Assembly (NCBI RefSeq): GCF_932274485.2
Contig: NC_065879.2
Coordinates: 44,130,936 to 44,194,935, forward strand
Origin: Patella vulgata
Taxonomy: Eukaryota > Mollusca > Gastropoda > Patellidae
Direction: 5' to 3'
DNA length: 64,000 nucleotides
How positions within the stretch are numbered: position 1 is the first letter of the stretch; each line of letters opens with the position of its first letter. Below the pieces are notes generated by a model. That model searched no databases. It saw nothing but the letters and a program-made list of their open reading frames with translations, and was not told the DNA's origin. The position numbers were made by a program, and so were the translations under genes. Shown here piece after piece: positions 1 through 11,470 of the stretch.

Positions 1-1108
1 AACTTCATAGATTATGGCCCCTGATTTTACGAAAAATCGCGTTTTTAGCTTGTGGACCCTATAACGGTTATAATTTTTATCCGATTATAAAAAAAACGTT
101 TGAATATATCACCGTTACACCCTTAGGATGGTTGAGTTCGAATTTCGTAAAAATCGGACAAAACTGACAGACAAAATGGCCGCCCCTCGTACTCAAATAG
201 CGTAAAAATATGGTATATCAATGTTGTGGACCCTCTAGAGGTCACAATTTTCTTCTGATTTTGATGAAACTTGAAATGTAAGTTTATACCCTATAGATCT
301 TGGTTCCTTTCGATATTCGCGCATATAGGATAGTAACTTCCTGAATTATGGCCCCTAATTTTACGAAAAATTGCGTTTTTAGCTAGAGGTCCCTCTAGAT
401 GTCACAATTATTATCCGATTTAAATAAACGTTCAAATATATCACTGTTACACTGTAATTTTGGTTGAGTTCGAATTTTGTGAAAATCGGGCCAAAACTGC
501 CGGACAAAATGGCCGCCCCTCGTACGCAAATAGTGTATAGCATCTGGTACATCAAGCTTGTGGACCCTCTAGAGGTCACAATTTTGACCTGGTTTTGATG
601 AGAGTTGAACTACATGTTTATAACCTCTCGATATTCGCGCGTATCGGATCGTAACTTCCTGAATTATGGCCCTTGAATGTACAAAAAATCACGTTTTTAG
701 CTTGCCGTCCATGTAGAGGTCACAATTTTTATCCGATTTAAAAAAAAACATGTGAATATATCACTATTACACACACTAAGATCTTGGTTCCTTTTATAAT
801 GAAGGTTGAATTCGAATTTCGGGAAACTGCCCGACAAAATGGCCGATCTTTGTACGCAAATTGTGTAAAAGTATGCAATACGAAGGTCGTGGACCCTCTA
901 GAGGTCACAACTTTTATCTTATTCTGATGAAACTTAAAACATATCTTTATATCCCAAAGATCTAAGTCCCTTTTGATATTTGCGCATTTCAGACCATAAC
1001 TTTTGGATTATTGCCCCTGATTGTACAAAAAATCCCGTTTGTTTTTAGCTTGTTCTCGATCAATCTCTTACAAAATGTGGGCGTATCCTGCCTGGCAGCC
1101 GCTGGTTT
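1..1108 (+). repeat. Array A of a ~325-bp repeat with terminal tag
   Basis: About three and a half diverged units run head to tail and enter from the left edge. Each unit carries a phrase close to TTATGGCCCCTGATTGTAC (near 15, 345, 665 and 1010) and two half-unit copies of a phrase close to GGACCCTCTAGAGGTCACAA. The array ends at 1046-1108 with a tag containing GGGCGTATCCTG and CTGGCAGC, which also ends arrays B and C. Open frames here are by-products of the repeat and differ from unit to unit. The family is not one I can name. Confidence 0.85.
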
Positions 1109-2584
1109 ATTGTTCAAAAGCCTTCCACCAATACATGTTATCGTCGCTTTGGTCTGGGCTCCATTTCCGCATGTAAACTTATTTTGGTTTAAATCAGATT
1201 AACGACTATCCATCATTAATCATAGAATAACATTATGCAATGTGGATCAAAGAATCAATATGATCTAAATGGAAATACAGAATCACAAACCCTTGACATA
1301 AGAAGCAATTTAATTCCATAATCAACTTGTTAATAGAAACTCAATTGAACGTCTGTGAACACGTGTATTACTTGTTGGGCAAACTTGTTATTTTTAAAGA
1401 GGCACGAAATCGACTGAAGTGAGTATACACCTATTTTGTTGAAAATTAGAGGTTGTAGACGGCTAGTTACATGTAATATGTTAGCTATGACTGAAGACCA
1501 TTTGAAAGTATACTGCGCAACCAAAAGACATGTCATGTATCTTCCTATGGATCCATGAAAGAATCAGTAATACGAATAACTTTAAAGCTATTTATATTCT
1601 CAAATATGTGCAATATCTGTGTAAAAACTACAACATAATGCACAGGATACAGTTCAATAAATCCCCTGCATGGGTGACGCTTCGAATGGATTCACTAGCC
1701 TTTAACAACCAAAGCATAAAAAATTACTTCCATAGGTAAAGCCACAGTTCCATTAGAGGTTTATCTTCTTTAAATGAACGACGCAGCATTGAGAAACACT
1801 CTGTTTATATACAGATCAAGCTTACAGAAGTGGATTTACCCCAGACACATTAAATGACTCAAGTTATTAAATGTGTGTATATTCTATCAGTCGGCAAGAG
1901 TCTAGACATTTCTAACAACATATTGTCAATCTTGCAGATTTATTAACAGATATAGTAGGATTAACTAAATGATAGAGATAGGTAGGTGGGGTTGATGGTT
2001 AGACGACCTGCAAATATATAGGTAATTCGATATTAAATTAAATCTTTTTGTATATAGTTTCCAATTATGGGTTATAGAGTGAATGGCGATAATCATTCCA
2101 GGTGGGCGACGTGCCTCACATGAGTATTAGCGCAATACAGCCGTGTTCTTTTATTTCTAGAATAGCTTTCAGTTTATTTTACAGATAGTAAAGAGAACCG
2201 TACAGATTTACTGGCCAAGACATATTACAGACGATATTTTAGATAGTATAAAGAATCGTATACTCATTAAATGGTCAACAACATTGACTAATTCGTATAC
2301 ATGTGCTTTACTGGCACATTGTGAACGAGGGAAAAATTAAACAAGCATTATGCAAGAGCTAAATATGCCTATTGAAGGTCCTTCTTTAGGTTTAAAATGT
2401 TACATGAATTATTAATTAGACATTAATTAACATAACAAGACCATAATAGGCCAATGAAGGGCTCCGATTTAATGATTTTATTTAAAAATAGATAATAGAG
2501 ACTTTGCTTATTATCTTAACGGTACCAATGACAATCGGGGTTACACTGTTCTCGGCTCAGAGGGAAGTAATTTTACTGAAATTT
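1109..2584. other. AT-rich stretch, no feature recognised
   Basis: No coding signature, terminal repeat or RNA gene was seen. Short open frames lack recognisable motifs. Sequence at about 2465-2545 resembles 21045-21120 (both hold a variant of AGCAATGACAATCG), so part of it is probably an old dispersed repeat. Confidence 0.5.
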
Positions 2585-3605
2585 TCAACATTTTCCGTTT
2601 TCATTATCTATTTTATACGCCCACATTTTATACGCGCGCATATCGAATCGTACCGTCCTGAATTATGGTCCCTGATTGCACGAAAAATCGCGCTCTTAGC
2701 TTGTTGTCCCTCTAGAGGTCAAAATTTTTATCCGATTTAATGATGGTTCAGTTCGAATATCGTGAAAATCCGACTAAAACTATCGGACAAAATGGCCGCC
2801 TATTGAACGCGAATAGTGCAAACATCTGGTATATCAAGGTTGTGGACCTCCTAGAGGTCACCATTTTGATCCGATTTTGATGAAACTTGAAATGCACGTT
2901 TATAACCCAACGATCTTGGTCCCTGTCGATATTCGCGCATATCGAATTGTAACTTCCTGAATTATGGCCCTTGATTGTACGAAAAATCGCGTTTTCAGCT
3001 TGTGGTTCCTATACAAGTCACAATTTTTTATCTGTACGCAAATAGTGTAAAAATATGGTACATGTATATCAAGGTTGTGGGTCTAATTTGAATGAAACTT
3101 TAAATATATGATTTTTATCATAAAGATCTTGGTTCCTTTCGATAATCACAACTATCCGAGCATAACTTCCTGGATTATGGCCTCTGATTGGTGGAAAAAT
3201 CGCAATTTTAGCTTGTGGATTCTCTAGAGGTCACAATTTTTTTCCGATTTGAAAAACCCTTTATCACCATTCCACCACAATGAAGGTTGAATTCGAATTT
3301 CTGGAAAATCGAAATGAAACTGGCCGACAAAATGACCGCTTATTGTACGCAAATTGTATATAAGTATGTAATACAAAGGTTATGGACCCTCTAGAGGTCA
3401 CAATTTTTATCCGATTTTGATGAAACTTAAAACATATCTTTATATTCCAACAATCTTAGTCCCTGTCGATATTTGCGCATTTCAGACCATAACTTTCTTG
3501 ATTATGGCACCTGATTGTACAAAAAATCGTTTTTGTTTTTAGCTTGTTCTCTATCCATCGCTTGCAAATTATGGGCGTATCCTGTCTGGCAGCGGCTGGT
3601 TTTAA
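2585..3605 (+). repeat. Array B of the ~325-bp repeat with terminal tag
   Basis: This is the same family and orientation as 1-1108. The ATTATGG phrase recurs near 2660, 2955, 3175 and 3500. The array stops at 3541-3603 with the same tag (GGGCGTATCCTG, then CTGGCAGC). Spacing is less regular than in array A and one unit is internally deleted. No reading frame is conserved across units. Confidence 0.85.
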
Positions 3606-3748
3606 CTATTATAGTGAGAACTGTTGGCTCTTTATCTAATCTTACATAACGCCTCTTTAAATAAGAATATTTTGGAAACCAATGCACATTGTGTACATTT
3701 AAGCCGCATTTAAAGTCCTGGTCGGTTTTTTAGGATCTCCTTACAACC

Positions 3749-4559
3749 GGTCTACTAGGGTGGCCCATGTGCTCTACAGAAATAAAGTCCACCGCTGATA
3801 GTTCGAGACTACCACTGAAGCGTACACATTCGCCGTGCCGAGACCAACTGTCTGACAATATGATACTATAAATAGCCATGGCACGTGCAATTCTCTACAA
3901 ATCTATCAACTATTACAGCCGTAAAAAATTTATTGTTGACGATTTTGAATAGCAGTGAAATTAAGCTTCTTGGTTATTACAGCAGATTTAGAAATTACGT
4001 TCGTTTCATTTTTTAAATCGCTTTATCATTAACTGTACCGTTAAGAGCGGCATCTTTTGGTTTAGTACAAATAATATCTCTGAATCACTCGGATTAGACA
4101 GGAACATGATACTTGCAGTAGTTTCATTTTACTTTTACAAGGTTCTTAAAACGATTGTTGAGCTACCTAACGTGCTTATTTCTAAATTCAATTTCTTGTT
4201 CTAGCTTTCTGTTATGTTTCGTAAAAAAGTAGTCTTGATTATCCCGACCTGTCAATAAGACGTAGAATGGTCGATAGACTGGTTAAGCGAGACTAATTTC
4301 AAAACAAGGGCACGTAACCTATCTTTTACTCAAAAGTGTCTGGATGTAATGGACGACACTTGGAACCAGTTTTCAGTCTATTATTTATAGATGATTAATG
4401 GTCATAGCTTATTAAGTACAACATGATCGTTTATTTAGTGACTATAATTGTGTGAAACTGATTTGAGGCTTGGCATATATATAAATATTGTGGCGTAATT
4501 GTCGAGATATAAGGAGATATATGGAGATATTTATTTATGGTGGGTCACCCTAGGTCTAC
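3749..4559. mobile_element. Non-autonomous DNA transposon with 7-bp target duplication, copy 1
   Basis: The element is 3756-4552 (797 bp). It starts TAGGGTGGCCCA and ends in the complement of TAGGGTGACCCA. It is flanked by a perfect 7-bp direct repeat, GGTCTAC, at 3749-3755 and 4553-4559. The whole body is repeated in reverse complement at 60608-61393, where the flanking 7-mer is different, so the 7-mer is a target duplication and not part of the element. There is no open frame of note, so it must rely on a transposase from elsewhere. hAT elements make 8-bp and Dada elements 6-7-bp duplications; the superfamily is undetermined. Confidence 0.9.
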
Positions 4560-4572
4560 TTTTGAAGAATGT

Positions 4573-5992
4573 CAATAATATGGAAGGGTATCGCTGCCAA
4601 TATTAAATGCTCTGCTAAAATATCTTCTGTTGATTACGTGTAAAATATACAAAGTCTTAATACCGGTAATGATAAAGCCCAATTACGTCTAAGGCCGAAG
4701 TTAAATGCAAAACGCCAAATGCAATGTGTCAAATGTCAAATGTTTTATTGGAAAATGCTGTTTTTGACATGTCTAGATTTGACATTTCCCTCATCACATT
4801 TTACATTTGCGTTCTGTCGCATCTCATTTGTCCTTCGCGCTTTCAATATAGCATCTTACGCAGAGCACTAACTATGATATGCATATGAAGGATATCACGT
4901 GACTTAACATATACGGAAACGAGGCCGAGATCAACCTGGCACACTATAAGCGAGCACAGTATAAGATATTTACATTGTGTGTGATATCACCGCGGTGGAA
5001 GCGGGCATTAAATAAAGCTTTCTCACACACATAAGATATTTACCACACGATACTGAGGCAATCAACATGGCAAACTATAAGAAATTCACTAGATAATCGT
5101 GCCTGCAATAAAATCATATGATTGGTATGGCTAATCCGAGCTTTGACAAATAACATAAATTGACAGTATAGTCTATATAATCACTGTGCCCAACAAATAA
5201 AGAATATACAGAGAGAGAGAGAAATAGGGTTTAACGTCCACTCGACACAAACTAGGTCATTTCGGGACTAACATGGTTCAATTTTATTTCCATAATTCGC
5301 TTGCGCGTAGGGGTCTTTAGCAGTTGGAGGAAAACAGAGAACCCGGAGAAAACCCACGGAGTTGGACAGGCAATGAATATACATGTAGGCTACTTAAAGA
5401 GAGGAAAGAGTATACATGAACGTGCTTTTCACTGATATGTAACATGATGTCGTGAATATCGCATTATGACCCGTATTTTAACATTACACCCCCCCCCCCT
5501 TCGCAATCATGGTAATATAGTTTAGTACCATCCAAATTTGATCGTTTTTTTTCAAGATAAGTAAATTTCTTACAGTGTGCCAGGTTGATTCCCCCTTATC
5601 GTGTGCTGGCTTATAGTGTGTCAGGTTGATCCCGGCCTCGTTTCCGTATATGTTAATAAGTCACATGATATTCAACATTTGCATATCATAGGTAATGCTC
5701 TGCCTAAGATGCTATGTAGAAAGCGTGAACGTCAAATAAGATGCGTCAGAACGCAAATGTAAAATGTACTGAGGGAAATGTAAAATGTAGACACGCCACA
5801 AAACAGCCTTTTTCTAATCAAACATTTGTCATTTGACACATTACGTTTTACATTTAACTTTGGTCTTAGAGGTATTTTGACTTCATCATTACCGGTTTTA
5901 GAGCTTTGTATGTACTTTTTACATAATAATCAATGGAAAAGACATTTTAGCAGAGCATTTAATATTGGCAGCGATACTCTTCCATACAATAA
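4573..5992. mobile_element. DNA element with ~400-bp terminal inverted repeats
   Basis: Sequence from 4579 to about 4975 is matched in reverse complement from about 5565 to 5986, including the terminal TATGGAAG and an inner segment with CATTTGCGTTCT-like sequence. The direct repeat CAATAA lies at 4573-4578 and 5987-5992 and is the likely target duplication. The middle holds a SINE fragment and has no coding capacity. It could be a foldback-type element or a long-TIR non-autonomous transposon. It begins only 20 bp after the preceding transposon. Confidence 0.75.
5209..5376 (-). mobile_element. SINE family A, 5'-truncated
   Basis: Closely matches 31083-31337 and the reverse complement of 38557-38836. 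On the plus strand it reads from the 3' tail (GGGTTTAACGTCCACTCGAC) to an internal AGAAAACCCACGGAG segment and stops before the tRNA-like head. It is nested inside the long-inverted-repeat element. Confidence 0.75.
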
Positions 5993-7949
5993 AACCCACT
6001 AAATGTTGGGAACGATTTCTGAATCTTATTCAGATTTTGTTTGTCTAAATACTCTTAACATTGATTCATATGCATTGGTTCTTTCCAAGCACAAATTGTA
6101 GAAATCCATCACATGTTTTTTGAAAATACGCTGTAGTTTTAAAACGCTAAATTTATGTTTAATAGGTACTTATAACTAGTACCTGAAAATAAAGTAACGC
6201 ACCAATCAAATTTTGATAAAAACCTGTTACGCGGTTTAGGAGAATATTTTGTTTTTTGGCGTCTTTACCTGAGTGACCCCACAAAAATCAAACGATATTA
6301 AATATATTCAGCAACACAAACACACCCATAAAATAACATGGTGAAACATCGGATAATAGAATGTTTTCCATCTTTATCATAGCAAGATTGTAATGAAAAT
6401 ACTAATCAATATCAGTTGGAGATAACACCCATGCAGTTGATGGTTATAATGATAGGTCTTTACGAAGAACTAATTAAGTATCCTACTTATTGGTAGTTTA
6501 TACGTGAAAGCATATCGTTTATGAGTGTATAAATAATAATTAACATGACAATGTACTACATGTGGATAAACATGTTAATAAACTGTTTCTGATAGCGTTA
6601 TTTGCTACTCTCTTAAAACATAATTATTGGTTAATAGCATATTTTGAGTTTTCTTACAATAACATTTGGGCATTAATATTTTTTTTAATTTCCATATGTA
6701 GATATATATAAATTAAAAGACAGTGACAATTTAAGTACATTAAGTAATTAAATAAAAGTAAACACATATGAATTGCTCACACCTGCAAGTCATTTATGTA
6801 AACTTAAAAAAAAAAAAAGAGATACTTTGTCTTGCAACAAAAAAGACGAAGATGAAAAGCATCTCCGGGTATATAAATTAACTGTTTTGTGTGTATATAG
6901 GAGATCAAGGGGTTAATATGGGTGCATAAATCAAATTTCCGATAGAAAAATTATATATCATTTAAGGCTGGGATTATTTAATTGTAATAAACCGATATAG
7001 ATAAATCAAACGCTTTAACCTGTTCGCTGAAACGGTGAAACCTAGCAGGGATAATTAAGGTAGTACGAAGTCAGTATTTAAAAATAAGAAAATGTGACCT
7101 AAATGCTGGAGTTGAACACTTTCATGCGAGGTACGTACACATTTTCAATTTGATAGTGTCTGTTAACCCCATTTGTTCAAATACAGTTTTTGTTGCCGTT
7201 GTGTTTGATTTGTATATTTCCAAGTGTTTGTGGATTCGCCATTTTGACCTAATGTTACTTAAAGAATGGGAAACAAGAGAAGAAATTGCCGAAGAAAATT
7301 ATCTAAATACCAGAACCAGGACACCACCCACATTGCTTTAATCCATTCCATGTTTTGTGACCGACGGTTAGATTTCATGTAACTGTTAGAAAGTACTATC
7401 CAGCAGTGAGGCTGGTAGCCTCGATTCCCCTATTTAATAGATGACACATGTACATGCGTGCACATTTATCTTTTTATAAAGCATCGACCAATTATCAAAC
7501 TTAGTCATCTAATAATGATACTATACAATATTTAATTACATTTTTTTCTTGATGATCTGACAATGCCTCTATAAGTATTCGTGCGAATCTTCATAAAGCC
7601 CATATATACTGTCATCTTTAAAGATACACATTAATAACAAGAGATAATCAGTTATGGTATCATGGTAATGCCGATTCTGGTACCGTTTATATATCCTTGG
7701 AGGGTTTCCGGTGCTAATTAAGTATCGGTTTGGTTTTAAAGTACATGTATAATTACATATATGGCTTCAAAACATGTCGAGAAGCTTAGCATCTTTGACA
7801 ATACAAATCATATTAATCTGCTTTTTGTTTTATTGTTGTCATTGTAATGTCATCTGGGAATCCAATTCCCGGGTGTGCTTCTTAATTATTAATCTGTAAA
7901 TATGTTCACAGTCAATGTGATATCGTAGGTGGTGTCCAATTGAAATTAA
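5993..7949. other. AT-rich stretch, little recognised
   Basis: No gene or terminal repeats were seen. About 6185-6260 resembles 12840-12900 (a CACCAA..CAAATTTTG phrase followed by TTTAGGAGAA), suggesting a very old dispersed repeat. A frame at 7150-7341 begins with a non-ATG-like context and has no known motif. Confidence 0.45.
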
Positions 7950-8020
7950 GCAGATTAAAGGAGCGAAATCCCTATTCTTTGTCACTTAGAAATGGACACA
8001 AATGGGTCGCAACGCATATA

Positions 8021-8687
8021 TACTCTTTAAAAAAGTAGGGGATATTGAAATGCAAATACCTATGCAGGTTGTGATATGATAAATAGTAATAGACACTTGA
8101 CATGCCTGCACATGCGACACGTAATAGCGCCATACATGTGGGAAGGGTTCATTGTCAAATTTGACACTTCAATTAAGGGTTGATGAAAACTGCCACGTGC
8201 TGGTTTATCTATCCATTTTAGCATTCCTATCGGTTCTTGCATAAGATTTACTGTTTAGCGTATCTTTGCTTTAGCGTGTGTTATGTTTAATTTTATCGGG
8301 AGACGTGTTCGTCGACGTCAACGTCATACGACAACACTGCAAGAACTGGCCGTGGCACTGCAAGAGGAGTGGGTCAGATTGCCCCAAATCGTGATTCGGA
8401 CGGTTGATTGGGGGCATGCCACGACGAATTGCTGAATGTCTGAGGATTGGTGGAGCAATTACTCATTATTAACACAAAAATCAAAAACGTCCATTTTCAC
8501 TTTTGACGATGTATCTCTTTGCGAGTGAAATGGGGCCGTCAGATAAGCCGCTCATATGAACTGTTTATGTTCATGTATAGGCAAGTGGTCTGTTATTAAC
8601 ATACACTGGTTACCTCTAATAAACACAGCAGTGCATTTCCGTATTTATATTGTTTCTGAATATCCCCTACTTTTTTTTTGAAGAGTA
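8021..8687 (+). mobile_element. Tc1/mariner-like deletion derivative (MITE), copy 1
   Basis: The ends are TACTCTTTAAAAAAGTAGGG at 8021 and its imperfect complement finishing AAGAGTA at 8687, flanked by TA at 8019-8020 and 8688-8689. The interior is a remnant of a larger transposon: only the last part of a transposase frame survives. The same family occurs in reverse at 31338-31856. The ends resemble those of the near-intact transposon at 52294-53824, sharing AGTAGGGGATATT. Confidence 0.9.
8300..8478 (+). pseudogene. C-terminal remnant of a Tc1-like transposase
   Basis: Translation gives RVRRRQRH, then LQELAVALQEEW, then after a one-base frame change near 8404 MPRRIAECLRIGGAITHY and a stop. 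This matches the C terminus of the transposase at 52510-53529 (VQELAAALQQEW, MPRRINACLANRGGFTRY) closely enough to assign the family but differs enough to be a sister lineage. The DDE catalytic core is absent, so it cannot be functional. Confidence 0.85.
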
Positions 8688-9055
8688 TAATAATGTAATA
8701 TGCATGTATATAAACTGACTTACATTCAATCGTTTCTGTTTTTACTGTAATTTCTAATCAGTTATGTTCGGCGAAGAGTCCACATTGAATGAAAGTCTGG
8801 TTATTCCAGTCTACACTGGTAGTATTCTCCTGTGGGGTATGTTTACAAATGGCGCTCGAAAGCATTCTATCACGCGATTCGTTTGCTAATTTTAAAATGT
8901 GAATTTTGTCTTAAATATATGGATGTCAGAAGCGCATCTTTTCACGGTAAGATAACATCAATGTAGATTTGAATTGACCAATAAGTCGTGTTTGCAATGT
9001 CGAAGACTATGGATGATAATGAGTTAAAAGACTTGCCAACTTTAAAATAGACGAG

Positions 9056-9769
9056 GTTTGCCTTGATTCAAAGATTATGGGTCGATCACCTTGGCCGACG
9101 TCAGGTATTTTCTATTCTCGATCAAGTTGTTTTCGGTAATTAGTTTTTAATTTAATTGTATGTTTTGAGGCAGTATTTTACATAAGCATATTAAATATGT
9201 AGTTTAATATCTCGCTAATTATGGCTGATAATTTAATAAGATGTCTATTACAAGATCTTTTTTTCACAAAAAAACATGGATTATGATTTGAAATAAATGT
9301 TTATAATTCCAAACATGTTTTTCAAGACAAATCAACCTTCTTGTTAAATGACAGCTAAGTGTACCTCATCCTGGGTAAATCTTATCTTTATAAATGCAAC
9401 TGTTTTGAAGATGACAAAATGAATGTATTTAAACAGTTTTCAGTATTCAAATGACATGTCTTGTTTGATAATAATATATTCACTGTCACCTTATCCATCA
9501 ATTTATACATGTCACTGACACATAAATTTTAAACGTCTAGCCAACTCTGTTAAAAATACAGAATACGTCATGAAGAAAAAATTCAGGTTTATACACTAAA
9601 ACTGGTTGGTGTTGCAAGCAAGCCTAAGATATACTGGAACGAGATGAAAATATAATTCTAATCACATCCCGGGCACATCAAACTTACTTCTTGAACCCTT
9701 CTACTAAAACAAGCGGTTTTACCATGCAGGATACGGCCACATTTTGCCATAATATTATATTGAACGAGA
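9056..9769. other. No feature recognised
   Basis: AT-rich sequence with no motif, repeat boundary or RNA signature that I can support. Confidence 0.4.
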
Positions 9770-10695
9770 ACTGGGGCTCGTCCTCTCATGGTTTCAGTGT
9801 TTCACATCGTATTAGAAATACCTCTGTTAAAACCTGTAGCATATATGGTGTTCGCAAGGTTTTCGAAAATGGGGGTAACTTCTGTTCGTCCTCTCATGAC
9901 CCCAGTGCTGCACACCAAAACTGTAGCCTCTATCGAGTCGATAAGATTTTCAAAAGGGGGCATAACTCCGGATCGGAAGGTCCAATGCAACCCCAATAAA
10001 CCTCATCTAAAATCTGCGATCCTTAACATTTTTGTTAAGTTTCTTCAGAATCGAACAAAAAAATCTGGCATCAGGGTCCACAAACCTCGTACATATTTTC
10101 GGATTTTGCATAAAAGACAGAGGGTGTAACTCCCAAACGGAAGATCCAATGCGCACCAAAATCAACTCACCCAAGATCAGTTGATTCTTAACACATATTT
10201 TAAGTTTCATCGACATCGAACAAAACTTGTATTCTCGGGAGGGTCTACAAACTTTGTACAAACATGTATTTCACATTTTGCGTAAAAGGCAGGAGGCGTA
10301 ACACCAGAACGAAAGGCCCCAAGCGCTCCTACGTCGGATAACAATTGTGGCCTCTAGAGGGTCTACAACATTTGTATATTATGCATTACGTGCTTTGCGA
10401 ATGTTTGGGTAAAGGTGGTGGACATTTTGAAGGGAAGTTTCGGTCCTATTTTCACGAAATTCGAACTCATCCGTGATTATGTTGAACGGTTTTTAAAATC
10501 AAATGAAAATTATGACAGGTATATTTCGTACAATCAGGGGCAAAAAAACAGAAAGGTAAGGCCCGGTACGTGCCAATATCGAACTCATCAGCGGTCTTTG
10601 GGATGTAAACATATATTTTAAGTTTCGTAAAACTTGGATAAAAATGTGACGTATAGCGTGTCCACAAACAAATGTGAATGGGCACAGAAACGGAT
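9770..10695 (-). repeat. Diverged tandem repeats related to arrays A-C
   Basis: Read on the minus strand, 10425-10690 follows the order of one array-A unit (GCCCCTGATTGTACGAAA, then GAGTTCGAATTTCGTGAAAA, then a GATGAAACTTAAAATAT-like phrase). The stretch 9770-10420 repeats a related phrase about every 150-200 bp (GGGTAACT or GGCGTAAC-like, CGATGAAACTTAA-like). Overlapping open frames on both strands at 9691-10261 come from this repetition and are not genes. Confidence 0.65.
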
Positions 10696-11277
10696 AGGGT
10701 CCACGACATAATGCGCCCAAATGATTAGAATATGCCCAAACACAGATTCAGTGGAAGCTAGCTCATAACATTCAATAATACTGTTTTTAGAGGAGTCTTA
10801 AGTTTGTGTCCGAGAGATGCAAATACTCATGTTTCTTTAAAGTATTGGATAACTAATCAATGTTTCAGGAATGGATACCGTAGTTTTAATGATTTTTCAA
10901 ACGATCTAAGCTACAGGATATCTGGGAGCAATGGTCATTAAGGACCCTTCAGCCTTCATATTGCTTAATTATATCTGTATTTAGGCCCTATGATCTGCTC
11001 TTATTGTATTGTTTCTTTCCAAAGAGATGAAAACAAAAACCAGATCAATATTATTCACACAACAAGCAAACTTAGGAACGAACAAAACTGTTTAATTTTC
11101 AGTGCATTTATATCATCAGTTATGCACTTCAAAGGAGAGTGTGGACTTTAATACCACTATACTGTTTTGTCATCTTTCGGGATTCCCAGGATCCTTCAGC
11201 CCACGAACATTGGACGTTATATACAGTCATTAGAATAGAGAAACACTGCAAAGCCAAATATTTTTAGACTGTCCACT
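10696..11277. other. No feature recognised
   Basis: AT-rich sequence without a recognisable motif or repeat boundary. Confidence 0.4.
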
Positions 11278-11470
11278 TTGAAATTCCTCCGCTTTGCGAA
11301 ATAGTCCCTTGGTTCTCTTTTAGTTTGTAGATAATAATGCCGGGCTATAATATGACGGAATGATGGAATGACTATTTTGAAATTAATTTCTCCCCTTTGG
11401 GAAATAGTCCCTTGGTTCTCTTGTCGTTTATAGATAACAATCGAGGGCTATAATATGGGATACCCTGGAC
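11278..11470. repeat. Local direct duplication, ~109-bp period
   Basis: Two copies share GAAATAGTCCCTTGGTTCTC and a downstream GGGCTATAATATG, at about 11298 and 11408. The block is not linked to a recognised element. Confidence 0.7.

Larger units (their letters stand above)
7950..9055. repeat. Unnamed dispersed repeat R1, copy 1 (interrupted by a MITE)
   Basis: Sequence at about 7950-8020 and 8688-9055 is collinear with the reverse complement of about 32580-32975, once the Tc1-like element at 8021-8687 and a ~55-bp difference near 8742-8797 are removed. The family is unknown, with no coding motif conserved between the copies. The second copy preserves the empty insertion site of the MITE. 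Confidence 0.75.

Noticed and set aside
379-579. Open frame with GSFGPIFTKFEL, also found at 10415
   Set aside because: The shared peptide comes from the same DNA repeat phrase. Frames are not conserved between units.
9691-10261. Three overlapping frames of about 100 codons
   Set aside because: All lie in the diverged tandem repeat and none is conserved in the related segments.
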